NCBI RefSeq assembly: GCF_006715025.1
Contig: NZ_VFMK01000001.1
Location: 4,712,001-4,776,000, forward strand
Direction of reading: 5' to 3'
DNA: 64,000 bases
Origin: Serratia fonticola
GTDB taxonomy: Bacteria; Pseudomonadota; Gammaproteobacteria; Enterobacterales; Enterobacteriaceae
Below the pieces are notes generated by a model. It saw nothing but the letters and a program-made list of their open reading frames with translations, had not been told where the DNA came from and made no database searches. Positions 42,045 to 51,291 of this stretch are shown here, one piece after another (within the stretch, counting starts at the first letter, position 1; the number at the start of each line of letters is the position of its first letter). A program made the translations under genes and the position numbers.

Positions 42045-43304
42045 TTAACTGCGCACCAGATCGTCACCGTAGCCAATCCACTTGTAGGTGGTCAAGGCAT
42101 CTAATCCCATTGGGCCACGGGCATGCAGTTTCTGGGTACTGACCGCGACTTCAGCGCCTAAGCCAAACTGGCCGCCGTCGGTAAAACGCGTGCTGGCGTT
42201 CACATACACTGCTGAGGAATCCACTGCGCGGACAAAGTACTCGGCGTTGCTCAGGGAACGCGTCAGAATGGCATCAGAATGGTTGGTACCATGCTCACGA
42301 ATATGCTCAATGGCGTGATCGATATCATCGACCAGCGTCACGTTCATATCCAATGAAAGCCACTCGTCATCGTAATCCACTGCAGTAACCGGCACTACCT
42401 GCGCAGGCCCTTCCTGCAATAGTGGCATGGCGTTATCGCTGGCATGTAACGTCACCCCAACGGCGGCCATACGCGCACTTAATACCGGCAGGAAGCTGTT
42501 GGCAATCGTACGGTTAACCAACAGGGTTTCTACCGAGTTGCAGGCGCTTGGGCGTTGGATCTTGGCGTTTTCAATCACCTGTAGCGCTTTTTCATAATCC
42601 ACGCTGTCATCCACATAGATGTGGCATACGCCAATGCCCCCGGTGATCACCGGAATGGTTGATTGCTCACGGCACAGCTTATGCAAACCAGCCCCACCCC
42701 GCGGGATCAACATGTCGATATAGCGATCCATACGCAGTAATTCATTCACCAGCTCACGATCCGGACTTTCGATTGCCTGAACCGCCGCCGCAGGCAGGCC
42801 GCATTGCTCCAACGCCTGCTGGATCACTTTCACCGTAGCCTGATTAGTGTGATGCGTCTCTTTGCCCCCGCGCAGAATCACCGCATTACCGGTCTTCAGA
42901 CACAGGCTGGCGACGTCAATAGTCACGTTAGGGCGTGCTTCATAGATTACGCCAACCACGCCAAGCGGCACACAACGACGCTCCAGCTTCAGACCGCTGT
43001 CCAGCAAGTTGCCGTCCAGCACATGCCCTACCGGATCGTTCAGGCGGCATACCTGACGTACATCGTTGGCGATCGCCGCCAACCGAGCAGGCGTTAACAG
43101 CAGGCGATCCAGCAGAGCTTCGCTCATGCCGGTGGCGCGTGCCTGCGCCATATCCTGTTCATTCGCCTGCAGAATCACGTTACTTTCGGCTTCCAGCTTA
43201 TCGGCTATCACCGCCAATACCTGGTTCTTTTTCGCCGTGCTCAGCACCGCCAGTTGCCAGGAAGCCTGCTTGGCGGCCTTCCCCATCTGCTCAAGCATGT
43301 TCAC
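42045..43304 (-). CDS. proA: Glutamate-5-semialdehyde dehydrogenase (gamma-glutamyl phosphate reductase)
   Basis: 419 aa, about the length of E. coli ProA. It reduces gamma-glutamyl phosphate with NADPH to glutamate semialdehyde in proline synthesis. The catalytic cysteine lies in QRPSACNSVETLL, and RGGKETHHTN and PRGGAGLHKLC are family motifs. It starts 3 bp after the proB stop on the minus strand, so proB-proA form one operon, and tRNA-Thr lies downstream. Confidence 0.95.
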   Translation of the reverse strand: MNMLEQMGKAAKQASWQLAVLSTAKKNQVLAVIADKLEAESNVILQANEQDMAQARATGMSEALLDRLLLTPARLAAIANDVRQVCRLNDPVGHVLDGNLLDSGLKLERRCVPLGVVGVIYEARPNVTIDVASLCLKTGNAVILRGGKETHHTNQATVKVIQQALEQCGLPAAAVQAIESPDRELVNELLRMDRYIDMLIPRGGAGLHKLCREQSTIPVITGGIGVCHIYVDDSVDYEKALQVIENAKIQRPSACNSVETLLVNRTIANSFLPVLSARMAAVGVTLHASDNAMPLLQEGPAQVVPVTAVDYDDEWLSLDMNVTLVDDIDHAIEHIREHGTNHSDAILTRSLSNAEYFVRAVDSSAVYVNASTRFTDGGQFGLGAEVAVSTQKLHARGPMGLDALTTYKWIGYGDDLVRS

Positions 43305-43307
43305 TCC

Positions 43308-44411
43308 TTAACTTACAATCATATCGTCACGATGCACGGCTACCGGGCCGTATTCGTAACCCAGGATCTCGCTGATTTGCTGTGAATGATGTCCGGCAAT
43401 CATGCGCATTGCATCGCTGTTATAACGGCTGACACCATGCGCCAGATCGCGCCCTGCCAGATTGCGAATGCGGATCACCTCACCCCGTGAGAAATCACCT
43501 TTAACCTCACGTATTCCTTTCGGCAACAGTGAGCTGCCCCGCGCCATCATGGCTTCTACCGCACCGTCATCGATGGTGATTTCACCGGCTGGCGGTGCGC
43601 CAAAAATCCAGCGCTTGCGATTCTCCAACGGGGTTTCCAACGCGTGGAAACGGGTACCGACCGGGTTGCCCTCAATCACATCAGCCACCACGCCCGCCTT
43701 GCTACCCGCAGCGATAATCACATCGATACCTGCGCGGCAGGCCACATCGGCGGCCTGCAGCTTGGTGCCCATGCCACCGGTCCCCAAACCGGAAACGCTA
43801 TCACCCGCAATGGCCCGCAGCGCATCGTCGATACCGTGCACTTCGCGGATCAGTTCCGCCGCTGGATTGTTGCGTGGATCGGCGGTATACAAACCCTGCT
43901 GATCGGTGAGCAGCAACAGTTTGTCAGCACCGGCCAGAATGGCGGCTAATGCCGACAGGTTGTCATTATCGCCGACTTTGATTTCTGCAGTAGCCACGGC
44001 GTCGTTTTCGTTGATCACCGGGACAATGCGGTTATCCAGCAACGCGGTCATGGTATCGCGCGCGTTGAGAAAACGTTCACGATCTTCCAGATCGGCACGC
44101 GTCAGCAGCATTTGCCCGATATGGATACCGTAAATAGAGAACAGCTGTTCCCACAATTGGATCAGGCGGCTTTGCCCAACCGCAGCCAACAACTGCTTGG
44201 AAGCTATCGTGGCGGGCAGCTCGGGGTAACCCAAATGCTCGCGCCCGGCGGCTATCGCCCCGGAAGTGACAATCACAATGCGGTGACCCGCTGCATGCTG
44301 TTGCGCGCATTGGCGCACCAGTTCAACAATGTGGGCGCGGTTCAGACGCAGCGAACCGCCGGTCAACACGCTGGTGCCCAATTTCACAACCAATGTCTGG
44401 CTGCCGTTCAT
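43308..44411 (-). CDS. proB: Glutamate 5-kinase
   Basis: 367 aa, the same length as E. coli ProB. The N-terminal amino-acid kinase domain (VVKLGTSVLTGG; VTSGAIAAGREHLGYP; VINENDAVATAEIKVGDNDNLSA) is followed by a C-terminal PUA domain (about residues 275-355). It catalyses the first step of proline synthesis and is feedback-inhibited by proline in this family. First gene of the proBA operon. Confidence 0.95.
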   Translation of the reverse strand: MNGSQTLVVKLGTSVLTGGSLRLNRAHIVELVRQCAQQHAAGHRIVIVTSGAIAAGREHLGYPELPATIASKQLLAAVGQSRLIQLWEQLFSIYGIHIGQMLLTRADLEDRERFLNARDTMTALLDNRIVPVINENDAVATAEIKVGDNDNLSALAAILAGADKLLLLTDQQGLYTADPRNNPAAELIREVHGIDDALRAIAGDSVSGLGTGGMGTKLQAADVACRAGIDVIIAAGSKAGVVADVIEGNPVGTRFHALETPLENRKRWIFGAPPAGEITIDDGAVEAMMARGSSLLPKGIREVKGDFSRGEVIRIRNLAGRDLAHGVSRYNSDAMRMIAGHHSQQISEILGYEYGPVAVHRDDMIVS

Positions 44412-44523
44412 AATATCTCTGCCGTTGGAATAAGAAAGGAATGCAAAAGACGTTGTAACAGGAGAGACGCGTTATGCCAACAGGCACAACGCGATTTCAG
44501 CGCAAATAAGAGGTGAAAATGAT

Positions 44524-44925
44524 CTAGGCGGAAAGTTTTATCGGTTGTTCATTGAAATCATCAGCCGGTTCCAGCCCCAATTCCAACGTGGCCAACAGTT
44601 CACCCAAGCGGTGATGGAACAGGCGCAGCGTGGTTTCCAACTTTTCTTTTACTTCAGCATCTTTAATATTTTCAGGCTTCCAATGCCCTTCTTTGTCGAA
44701 CAGACCAAAATGATAGGTATAGGTAAAGCGGGTTGGCTCAGCTTGTAGCTCCATCCACCAGCCCCAAAACTCGCGCTTTTCCGGTGCCGGTTTCACATTG
44801 AGGCAAACCGCTAAACAATCAAAGAAAAAGCGGTCATTCTCACATTGCCCTTCGCGCAGATAAGGCCCCAGGCTGGCAAAGCGTTTCATTAGTCGGCTTT
44901 TAGGGTGGCCACTTGGTAACGTCAT
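44524..44925 (-). CDS. crl: Sigma factor-binding protein Crl
   Basis: 133 aa, full-length Crl: LPSGHPKSRLMKRFASLGPYLREG at the start, FFDCLAVCLNVKPAPEKREFWGWWMEL in the middle. Crl binds sigma-S and helps it join RNA polymerase. GGAGG precedes the ATG. In E. coli phoE stands between crl and proB; here only 112 bp lie between the two genes and no porin gene is present. Confidence 0.93.
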   Translation of the reverse strand: MTLPSGHPKSRLMKRFASLGPYLREGQCENDRFFFDCLAVCLNVKPAPEKREFWGWWMELQAEPTRFTYTYHFGLFDKEGHWKPENIKDAEVKEKLETTLRLFHHRLGELLATLELGLEPADDFNEQPIKLSA

Positions 44926-44985
44926 TTTTCAACCTCCTCAAGATAGTCCACCCTTTTTAACAAACTGTTAAAAATTAGCAACTGG

Positions 44986-46233
44986 TTACCGCATTTTATC
45001 TTTCAGCCAATCACAGATTTGCAGTAAAGATTTATGGAAACTCTGATAAACCGGTGTACGTGGTATTGAGATCAGCTTGCCGTTCAAGGAAGAAGACGCG
45101 ATCAGCTGCGACTCTTCTTTCGGGCTAAGCGGATCGCTTTCCCAATAAGCAGCCAGCATCGGGGTTGGGCAACGGCGCCCTAGTAGCCCTTGGGTTTTCA
45201 GCGAATAACGATTCAGTTCAGTTTTCAGTACGCTGTCAGAGGCGTTGGACATCCCCATTCGGCTGGCTAGCACGTCCATATACATATCAGGCACATGCTC
45301 CTGGCATTTCACTTCGCACAACAGGCTATGAACCACCGGGCCTACACAAGCGACGCCACGCAGTCGATGCGACTCCAGATAGGCCAGCCGCACTGCCACA
45401 TTGGCACCAAAACGGAAACCGAATGCGCTGACGCGGGTATGATCGATCCAAGGCACGTTAGGCAACTGCGCCAGCACCTGTTGATGCAGGAAGCTGGAGT
45501 CCTGCGTCAGCTTCCATTTATAGGATGAGCCGATCGAAGGCATGTCGACGGTCAACATCGCAATGCCGTGGGGGGCAAGATAATCGCGGAACAAACGGTG
45601 ATAATCGGTTTGCAGTGTGTCCAGGCTGCCACACATCAGCACCGTGGGGTAAGGTGCCTGGCCGTTGTCAGGCATATGCAGAAAGCCGGTGATGGTGCTG
45701 CCGCCCTCAATCGCGAACTCCAGCTCTTTTAGCTGATACGGCAACAGTAACGCGGCTTCTTCATAGGCACGGTTGGAGAGCACCTCCGCCTGCTCCGCCA
45801 GTTCATCCCCCTTCAAATGCGGGTAACCAGCGATGCTGTAGAGATTGGCGGCATTGAGCCAATACTGCCCTCCCACCAGCGGATCCTCCTGCTCCAGCGC
45901 TCGCTGCTGCCACTGCATCCCCTGACGCACCCACTCGTAGATCCAGTTGCCATTACGGTAACCGACCACGGTGTCCAGCAGACGTTCGTCACTGTGCTCT
46001 GCGTTAGAAACGGCAATGCGTGCCAGCACTTCGCTGATCTCCACAGGATCGACACCACGCCAGGTCCACAGCAGATGGTTAAGCATGCGATACCAGTTGC
46101 TGTCGGTATCGCCTTCCAGCGTGGAATGCATATCCGCGCCAACCGCGTGATGGGCACGTGTCACCAGCGTCGAGGTTTCGACATGTTTGAATGAGGGTTT
46201 GAACAGAACTTCCGAAAGGTTGGCTTGTGCCAT
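44986..46233 (-). CDS. frsA: FrsA, esterase-like fermentation/respiration switch protein
   Basis: 415 aa, alpha/beta-hydrolase-fold protein of the FrsA (YafA) family, about E. coli length. MAQANLSEVLFKPSFKHVETSTL at the start and AFGFRFGANVAVRLAYLE at the nucleophile-elbow position (here GFRFG rather than GxSxG, so the serine is absent). In E. coli FrsA binds unphosphorylated EIIA-Glc; other reported activities are debated. Gene order gpt-frsA-crl is conserved. Confidence 0.92.
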   Translation of the reverse strand: MAQANLSEVLFKPSFKHVETSTLVTRAHHAVGADMHSTLEGDTDSNWYRMLNHLLWTWRGVDPVEISEVLARIAVSNAEHSDERLLDTVVGYRNGNWIYEWVRQGMQWQQRALEQEDPLVGGQYWLNAANLYSIAGYPHLKGDELAEQAEVLSNRAYEEAALLLPYQLKELEFAIEGGSTITGFLHMPDNGQAPYPTVLMCGSLDTLQTDYHRLFRDYLAPHGIAMLTVDMPSIGSSYKWKLTQDSSFLHQQVLAQLPNVPWIDHTRVSAFGFRFGANVAVRLAYLESHRLRGVACVGPVVHSLLCEVKCQEHVPDMYMDVLASRMGMSNASDSVLKTELNRYSLKTQGLLGRRCPTPMLAAYWESDPLSPKEESQLIASSSLNGKLISIPRTPVYQSFHKSLLQICDWLKDKMR

Positions 46234-46381
46234 GGTAACAACAGCCTCCGAGGATCTTTCATCAAGGCTTGAAATAGCCGGGATATCTGGAAGTAGTGTA
46301 CCTAACTCTGGCTGCTGACACCAAAGTTCGCCATGCAGAATGTGGGAATTTACAGAAGATGACGAAATTCCCCCTTAATGC

Positions 46382-46407
46382 AAACGCCCGGTGGATACCG
46401 GGCGTTT
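46382..46407 (-). terminator. Rho-independent terminator of gpt
   Basis: AAACGCCCGG, 6-nt loop, CCGGGCGTTT: a strong 10-bp stem 20 bp past the gpt stop. On the minus strand the 3' arm ends in TTT. Confidence 0.85.
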
Positions 46408-46427
46408 TAATCAGCACTGTCTCGAAC

Positions 46428-46886
46428 TTAACGGCCGCCGATAGGTGGCACGAACATCACCCCCATATCCCATGGCTGTTCGATCCAGGTGTCTTGTGGA
46501 ATATCAACCACGTAATCATCAACCAGTGGGCGGCCAGCTGGTTTAGCAAAGATCGTGACGAAGTGAGCTTTCGGGTACATTTCACGGATCGCTTTTGCTG
46601 TTCCACCAGTATCCACCAGATCGTCAACCACGATAAAGCCTTCACCATCACCCTCGGCACGCTTGAGCACTTTCATTTCGCGCTGGTTGTCATGGTCATA
46701 GCTGGAAATGCAGACGGTATCAACGTGACGGATCCCCAGTTCACGCGCCAGCAACGCAGCCGGCACCAGGCCGCCACGGCTTACGGCAATAATGCCAGTC
46801 CATTTTTCAGCAGGCAGCAGGCGGTGTGCCAGTTTGCGTGCTTGCATTTGCAACATATCCCAGGTAACAACGTATTTTTCGCTCAT
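46428..46886 (-). CDS. gpt: Xanthine-guanine phosphoribosyltransferase
   Basis: 152 aa from ATG 46886 (MSEKYVVTWDMLQMQ), the length of E. coli Gpt; the frame extends seven codons further but that start is less likely. The PRPP-binding loop VVDDLVDTGGTA and the AVSRGGLVPAALLARELG segment are clear. It salvages guanine and xanthine to GMP and XMP at the inner membrane. Divergent from pepD. Confidence 0.95.
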   Translation of the reverse strand: MSEKYVVTWDMLQMQARKLAHRLLPAEKWTGIIAVSRGGLVPAALLARELGIRHVDTVCISSYDHDNQREMKVLKRAEGDGEGFIVVDDLVDTGGTAKAIREMYPKAHFVTIFAKPAGRPLVDDYVVDIPQDTWIEQPWDMGVMFVPPIGGR

Positions 46887-47222
46887 AGAAGGTGTCCCAG
46901 CCAGCAATGATGTGGCTTACTCAGTAATCAAGGGGAAAAAAGGTTGCGCGAGATTATAGAGACTGCAGGCGCCGAATACCAGTTGAAGTGAGGGATTCAT
47001 CTGTATTTCGTCTGATCAAGGCAACGCTGATTGTTGTTGACCAGATTATCAACAACGCCAAAAAAGAGTCCTCAGAAGCACAGAAACAGTGCAATACGGC
47101 ACGCGCACGCCCCAGAATAAAATGATATTCTCTGATTACCGTGCCATAAAGCACAGATACCCACTCACCCTAACCGCACAGCGTTCACACCCTGCTGAGG
47201 ATGCTGTTACAGGAGACTTATA
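46887..47222. other. Divergent promoter region gpt/pepD
   Basis: About 340 bp between divergent genes. No further gene. TTGTTGTTGACCAG..TTATCAACAA near 47030-47056 forms a loose inverted repeat. Confidence 0.4.
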
Positions 47223-48683
47223 GTGTCTGAATTGTCTCAACTTTCACCACAGCCGTTGTGGGATATTTTCGCCAAAATCTGTTCTATTCCACACCCTTCA
47301 TACCATGAAGAAGCGCTGGCGCAGCACATCCTTGACTGGGCTAAAGAAAAAAACCTGCATGCCGAACGCGATCGGGTTGGTAACATCCTGCTGCGTAAAC
47401 CCGCGACCAAAGGCATGGAAAACCGCAAGCCAGTCGCGCTGCAAGCACACCTGGACATGGTCCCGCAGAAAAACAACGACACCGTCCATGACTTTGCCAA
47501 GGACCCAATCCAGCCTTACATCGATGGCGAATGGGTAAAAGCGCGCGGCACCACCCTGGGAGCGGATAACGGCATTGGTATGGCCTCGGCACTGGCCGTG
47601 CTGGCCGATGACAGCGTTGAACACGGCCCGCTGGAAGTGCTGCTGACCATGACGGAAGAAGCCGGCATGGACGGTGCCTTTGGCCTGCAGCCAAACTGGT
47701 TACAAGCCGACATTCTGATCAACACCGATTCAGAAGAAGAAGGCGAAATCTACATGGGTTGTGCGGGGGGGATTGATTTCATCACTACGCTACCGTTACA
47801 GCGTGAAGCCTTGCCTGCCGGTTATCAAACGCTGAAGCTGACCCTCAAAGGCCTCAAAGGTGGCCACTCCGGTGCCGATATTCATCATGGCCTGGGTAAC
47901 GCCAACAAACTGCTGGCCCGTTTTCTGTTTGCTCATACTCAGGAACTGAATCTGCGCCTGCTGGATCTGAACGGCGGGACGCTGCGCAATGCGATTCCAC
48001 GTGAAGCCTCTGCGCTGGTTGCCGTACCTGCCGCCAAAGCCGATGCGTTGAAATCGCTGAGCCAGCAGTTCCTGAGCACGTTGAAAAACGAACTGTCCGC
48101 CAAAGAGAAAAACATTACCGTGCTACTGGAACCCGCGGACAGTTCAGCACAAGCGCTGACGACAGACAGCCAAAACCGTTTTGTGGCCCTGTTAAACGGC
48201 ACACCTAACGGTGTGATCCGCATGAGTGATGAAGTGCAAGGCGTGGTTGAAACGTCACTGAACGTTGGCGTGGTGACCACCAGCGAAAAAGAAGCCGAGA
48301 TCGTCTGCCTGATCCGTTCACTGATCGACAGCGGCAAGGACTATGTCGTGGATATGCTGACAGCGCTGGGCCAACTGGCCAACGCCAAAGTGGCTCCGAA
48401 GGGAGGCTATCCAGGCTGGCAGCCGGATGCTCACTCACCGGTGATGCAACTGGTGCGCGAAACCTACCAGAAGCTGTTTAACAAGACGCCAAACATCATG
48501 GTGATCCACGCCGGGCTGGAATGTGGTCTGTTCAAGAAGCCTTATCCAGAGATGGACATGGTATCAATTGGGCCAACCATTACCGGGCCACACTCGCCGG
48601 ATGAGCAGGTACACATCGCCAGCGTTGGCCAATATTGGACGTTACTGACCGCATTGCTGAAAGCGATTCCTGAGCGCGGTTAA
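47223..48683 (+). CDS. pepD: Aminoacyl-histidine dipeptidase (peptidase D, carnosinase-like)
   Basis: 486 aa M20 metallopeptidase. Zinc-site motifs are QAHLDMVPQKN, LGADNGIGMASALAVLAD, TMTEEAGMDGAFGL, NTDSEEEGEIYMGCAGG, and the late HAGLECGLF. GTG 47223 is the start, with AGGAG upstream and the family-typical product MSELSQLSPQPLW. It cleaves dipeptides such as X-His in the cytoplasm. Length agrees with E. coli PepD (485). Confidence 0.94.
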   Translation: MSELSQLSPQPLWDIFAKICSIPHPSYHEEALAQHILDWAKEKNLHAERDRVGNILLRKPATKGMENRKPVALQAHLDMVPQKNNDTVHDFAKDPIQPYIDGEWVKARGTTLGADNGIGMASALAVLADDSVEHGPLEVLLTMTEEAGMDGAFGLQPNWLQADILINTDSEEEGEIYMGCAGGIDFITTLPLQREALPAGYQTLKLTLKGLKGGHSGADIHHGLGNANKLLARFLFAHTQELNLRLLDLNGGTLRNAIPREASALVAVPAAKADALKSLSQQFLSTLKNELSAKEKNITVLLEPADSSAQALTTDSQNRFVALLNGTPNGVIRMSDEVQGVVETSLNVGVVTTSEKEAEIVCLIRSLIDSGKDYVVDMLTALGQLANAKVAPKGGYPGWQPDAHSPVMQLVRETYQKLFNKTPNIMVIHAGLECGLFKKPYPEMDMVSIGPTITGPHSPDEQVHIASVGQYWTLLTALLKAIPERG

Positions 48684-48696
48684 GTCATGTGACTTA

Positions 48697-48739
48697 TAGG
48701 AGGAGGGATTGTGGCTAGCAACCATCTTCTCCTCCTATC
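48697..48739. repeat. 10-bp inverted repeat between pepD and dinB
   Basis: ATAGGAGGAG (48697-48706) and CTCCTCCTAT (48730-48739) are perfect inverted arms 13 bp past the pepD stop, with an inner TTGTGGCTAGCAACCA that can also pair. It may end transcription from both sides although there is no U-run. Confidence 0.5.
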
Positions 48740-48887
48740 CCTCTCCTGCAAAGATGAGGGAACAGAATGTGCCACAGGATTGCTGGCATATTTCCCACCT
48801 ATGCTCTTCTGGAAACGGGCGATGTGAGCAGCGAGCTTTATCGCGTTCGAGCTGGCCAATAACCCTCTGGCTGCCTGTCAGGATGAA

Positions 48888-49946
48888 TCACCACGTCAGT
48901 ACCAACTGCCGCTCAAGCTGAGGATCCAGCAGCGTAACGTGCAAACCAACCAGCCGTACCCCCCGCCCTTCCCGCCGCTCCTGCCAAACCTGGCGGGCAA
49001 CGTTGAGCAAATCCTCAATATTGAGCACCGGCCACACGTGTTCCTGTGTGGTTTGCTGGAAATCCTGGAACTTCAGCTTGACCCCCTGCCGGGCGATATG
49101 AAGATCCGGCTTAACCTTACGCAACCGCATCTCCAGTTCCGGGTAGAGTTTATCGACAATCAATGACTCGCACTCTTCCCAGTCATGAATATCTGCCACC
49201 AGCGTCCGCTCTACCCCCACCGATTTACGTAAACGATCGGGGGAAACTTCACGCTCATCAATGCCCTGGCTGCGTTCCCACAGCACCCGGCCAAATTTAC
49301 CAAAGCGCTTTAACAGGGCGGCCAGATCGTACTTCTGCACATCGGCACAGGTAAGTAACCCTATTTCTTCCAAGCGTTTGGCGGTCACTTTCCCCACACC
49401 GGGGATTTTACTCAGCGGCAGTTGCTGTAAAAACCCCGGCACTTGGGCCGGTGTAATCACATATTGCCCATTGGGTTTATTCAAGTCGGAAGCTATCTTG
49501 GCCAGGAACTTGATGGGGGCAATGCCCGCAGAAGCGGTAAGATTGAGTTCGTCTGAAATCGCCTGGCGGATCTCTTGGGCGATCAAGGTTGCTGAGCCGT
49601 TACACTGGGTGCTGTTGCTGACATCCAGATAGGCTTCATCCAGCGAAAGGGGCTCGATCAGTGAAGTGTAACGGGCGAATATTTCACGGATATGCTGCGA
49701 TGCTTCTTTATAGGCCGCCATTCGCCCCGGCAACAGTTTCAGATGCGGGCACAACTTGAGGGCCGTTGCGGTCGGCATGGCGCTATGTACGCCATAACGA
49801 CGCGCCGGATAGTTGGCGGTGCTGATCACACCACGCCGATCGGCACTGGCCCCAATGGCCAGCGGAATATCGCGCAGGCTGGGGTCATCGCGCATCTCTA
49901 CCGCCGCGAAGAAACAGTCCATATCGACATGAATGATTTTACGCAT
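48888..49946 (-). CDS. dinB: DNA polymerase IV
   Basis: 352 aa Y-family translesion polymerase. MRKIIHVDMDCFFAAVEMRD holds the first catalytic Asp; YTSLIEPLSLDEAYLDVS holds the second acidic pair; the little-finger domain is at the C-terminus, ending in the clamp-binding motif QLVLTW. A LexA box lies 16 bp upstream of the start codon, so it belongs to the SOS response. Convergent with pepD. Confidence 0.95.
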   Translation of the reverse strand: MRKIIHVDMDCFFAAVEMRDDPSLRDIPLAIGASADRRGVISTANYPARRYGVHSAMPTATALKLCPHLKLLPGRMAAYKEASQHIREIFARYTSLIEPLSLDEAYLDVSNSTQCNGSATLIAQEIRQAISDELNLTASAGIAPIKFLAKIASDLNKPNGQYVITPAQVPGFLQQLPLSKIPGVGKVTAKRLEEIGLLTCADVQKYDLAALLKRFGKFGRVLWERSQGIDEREVSPDRLRKSVGVERTLVADIHDWEECESLIVDKLYPELEMRLRKVKPDLHIARQGVKLKFQDFQQTTQEHVWPVLNIEDLLNVARQVWQERREGRGVRLVGLHVTLLDPQLERQLVLTW

Positions 49947-49961
49947 TGCGCCCTCCGATAA

Positions 49962-49981
49962 TACTGTATAAGTATACAGCT
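49962..49981. promoter_or_regulatory. LexA (SOS) box of dinB
   Basis: TACTGTATAAGTATACAGCT carries CTGT and ACAG separated by 8 AT-rich bases (CTGT-N8-ACAG), the LexA consensus. It starts 16 bp from the dinB start codon, in promoter position. Confidence 0.92.
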
Positions 49982-50287
49982 TATTTTTGAAAGCTCAATA
50001 TAGCGGATCTCTACTTTGCAGCATGTTGGTTGTACACCGTATTGGGTTTATCTTATCTGTACGAGAGTTACTGAACCCATGATGCCACTTTTTGACCCAA
50101 TTTATACGGGAAAACCAACACAAGTTTTAGTGTAGTAACAGCCAAAAGATTTTGGCTTTACATCCCAATTTAACGATATTGAAAAAACACACAAAAAATA
50201 TAACGCATTCCTATAATATAAAAATTTGATTATGAATTATTTTTGAGCAATGATACTTTATAATTATGGAAAATGTGAGGTACCATT
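49982..50287. other. AT-rich intergenic region before the T6SS-associated genes
   Basis: About 300 bp, markedly AT-rich compared with the flanking core genes, consistent with an inserted segment. TATAAT at 50260-50265 could be the -10 element of the downstream gene. Confidence 0.45.
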
Positions 50288-50836
50288 ATGGAATGGGAGA
50301 ATGTGTCAGGAACCCGCTTAACCAAAGAGGGGCAACTCAGAAGGTTAACTACAGGGGAGATAGCATTAGCCCGGTCTATATTTGGCAGTTCCATTAATTA
50401 CTCAAAAGTATGGATACATTTGGGTAGTTATTTACCCTTTGGGTTACAAAACAGATATACCGCAATGACTCCAAATGGTGAGCTTTATTTCAGACGTGAG
50501 CTTTATAGTGATGACTACTCCACTGCAGATAAAGGCAGACAACATTTATTTATTCATGAAATGACACATGTTTGGCAGTATCAAAATGGTATGTGGGTTA
50601 AATTACGAGGAAGTATGAGTTGGGCCGTTAGTTATTATTATAACTTCAAGGATAAGACCCGACTTAGTGAATACTCAATGGAGCAGCAGGGAGCAATAGT
50701 CGCAGATTATTTTTTCCTCTTAAAATATGGTAATGATGCATGGCAGGGAAACCCCAATTTATATTACTCCGGTGATTTTGAAAAAGACATGTTACCCTAT
50801 TATGAATTAATCCTATCAGACTTCCCCAAATATTAA
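50288..50836 (+). CDS. Putative T6SS-associated (Vgr/Rhs-related) protein with HExxH motif
   Basis: 182 aa, no signal peptide. A zincin motif HEMTH (residues 90-94) is followed by a helix with E132 (YSMEQQGAIVADYF), a plausible third metal ligand. The sequence resembles small proteins annotated as Vgr- or Rhs-related in enterobacteria (TTGEIALARSIFGSSINYSKVWIH; FGLQNRYTAMTPNGELYF). It may be a metallopeptidase effector or the detached tip domain of one. The lipoprotein gene 12 bp downstream would fit an immunity protein, and an hcp gene lies convergent. Effector role inferred. AT-rich, unlike neighbours. Confidence 0.65.
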   Translation: MEWENVSGTRLTKEGQLRRLTTGEIALARSIFGSSINYSKVWIHLGSYLPFGLQNRYTAMTPNGELYFRRELYSDDYSTADKGRQHLFIHEMTHVWQYQNGMWVKLRGSMSWAVSYYYNFKDKTRLSEYSMEQQGAIVADYFFLLKYGNDAWQGNPNLYYSGDFEKDMLPYYELILSDFPKY

Positions 50837-50848
50837 AGGTTGCTATAA

Positions 50849-51277
50849 ATGTTTAAGAAGATTTCATTTTTATACATACTATTTTCACTTTCAGGGTGCT
50901 TCTTAGGTGATAAAGTTACGCTTCCATCCAGAGCTGATGCGTTCTTTGTTGCTGGAACCCTGTGTCTCACCACACCAGGCAGCGCAGAGCAACAAAAAGT
51001 GAAGGGGTTAACTATTGAAAAGATTGGTGAAATACCAGGATTTCAAAAATTTATCTCTAATGATGATGAATACATTACCGTAAAAAAAGGAGGGTGCATT
51101 CCCACATTTGACTATAAGTTTGAAACAGGCCAAGCCTATCATATAACCATCTATTTAACCCCCAATGATAGAGGCAGAAATGATGGCTCTTTCAGCAGAG
51201 ATGTTTATGCAACGTCAATTGTTATTTGGAAAGACGGCAACAATGTCCAACATGCTAGTCTGCTAAACGGCGGGTAA
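50849..51277 (+). CDS. Putative periplasmic lipoprotein, candidate T6SS immunity protein
   Basis: 142 aa. Lipoprotein signal with lipobox LSGC (C17) and mature start CFLGDK; the residue after Cys is Phe, so outer-membrane sorting is likely. The domain (PSRADAFFVAGTLCLTTPGSA; KKGGCIPTFDYKFETGQAYHITIYL) resembles the family of putative T6SS immunity lipoproteins. It lies 12 bp after the HExxH gene on the same strand, so they are probably co-transcribed. If that protein is an effector acting in the periplasm, this could neutralise it; inferred. Confidence 0.68.
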   Translation: MFKKISFLYILFSLSGCFLGDKVTLPSRADAFFVAGTLCLTTPGSAEQQKVKGLTIEKIGEIPGFQKFISNDDEYITVKKGGCIPTFDYKFETGQAYHITIYLTPNDRGRNDGSFSRDVYATSIVIWKDGNNVQHASLLNGG

Positions 51278-51285
51278 ATCCCGCC
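51269..51285. terminator. Hairpin between the convergent lipoprotein and hcp genes
   Basis: GGCGGG, loop TAAAT (holding the stop codon), CCCGCC, then AAAAT. It could act on both strands; on the minus strand TTTT lies before the stem, so plus-strand use is weakly supported too. Confidence 0.45.
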
Positions 51286-51291
51286 AAAATA

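Noticed and set aside
44412..44523. Lost phoE gene between crl and proB
   Set aside because: No porin-like remains in 112 bp; absence is likely ancestral for this lineage.
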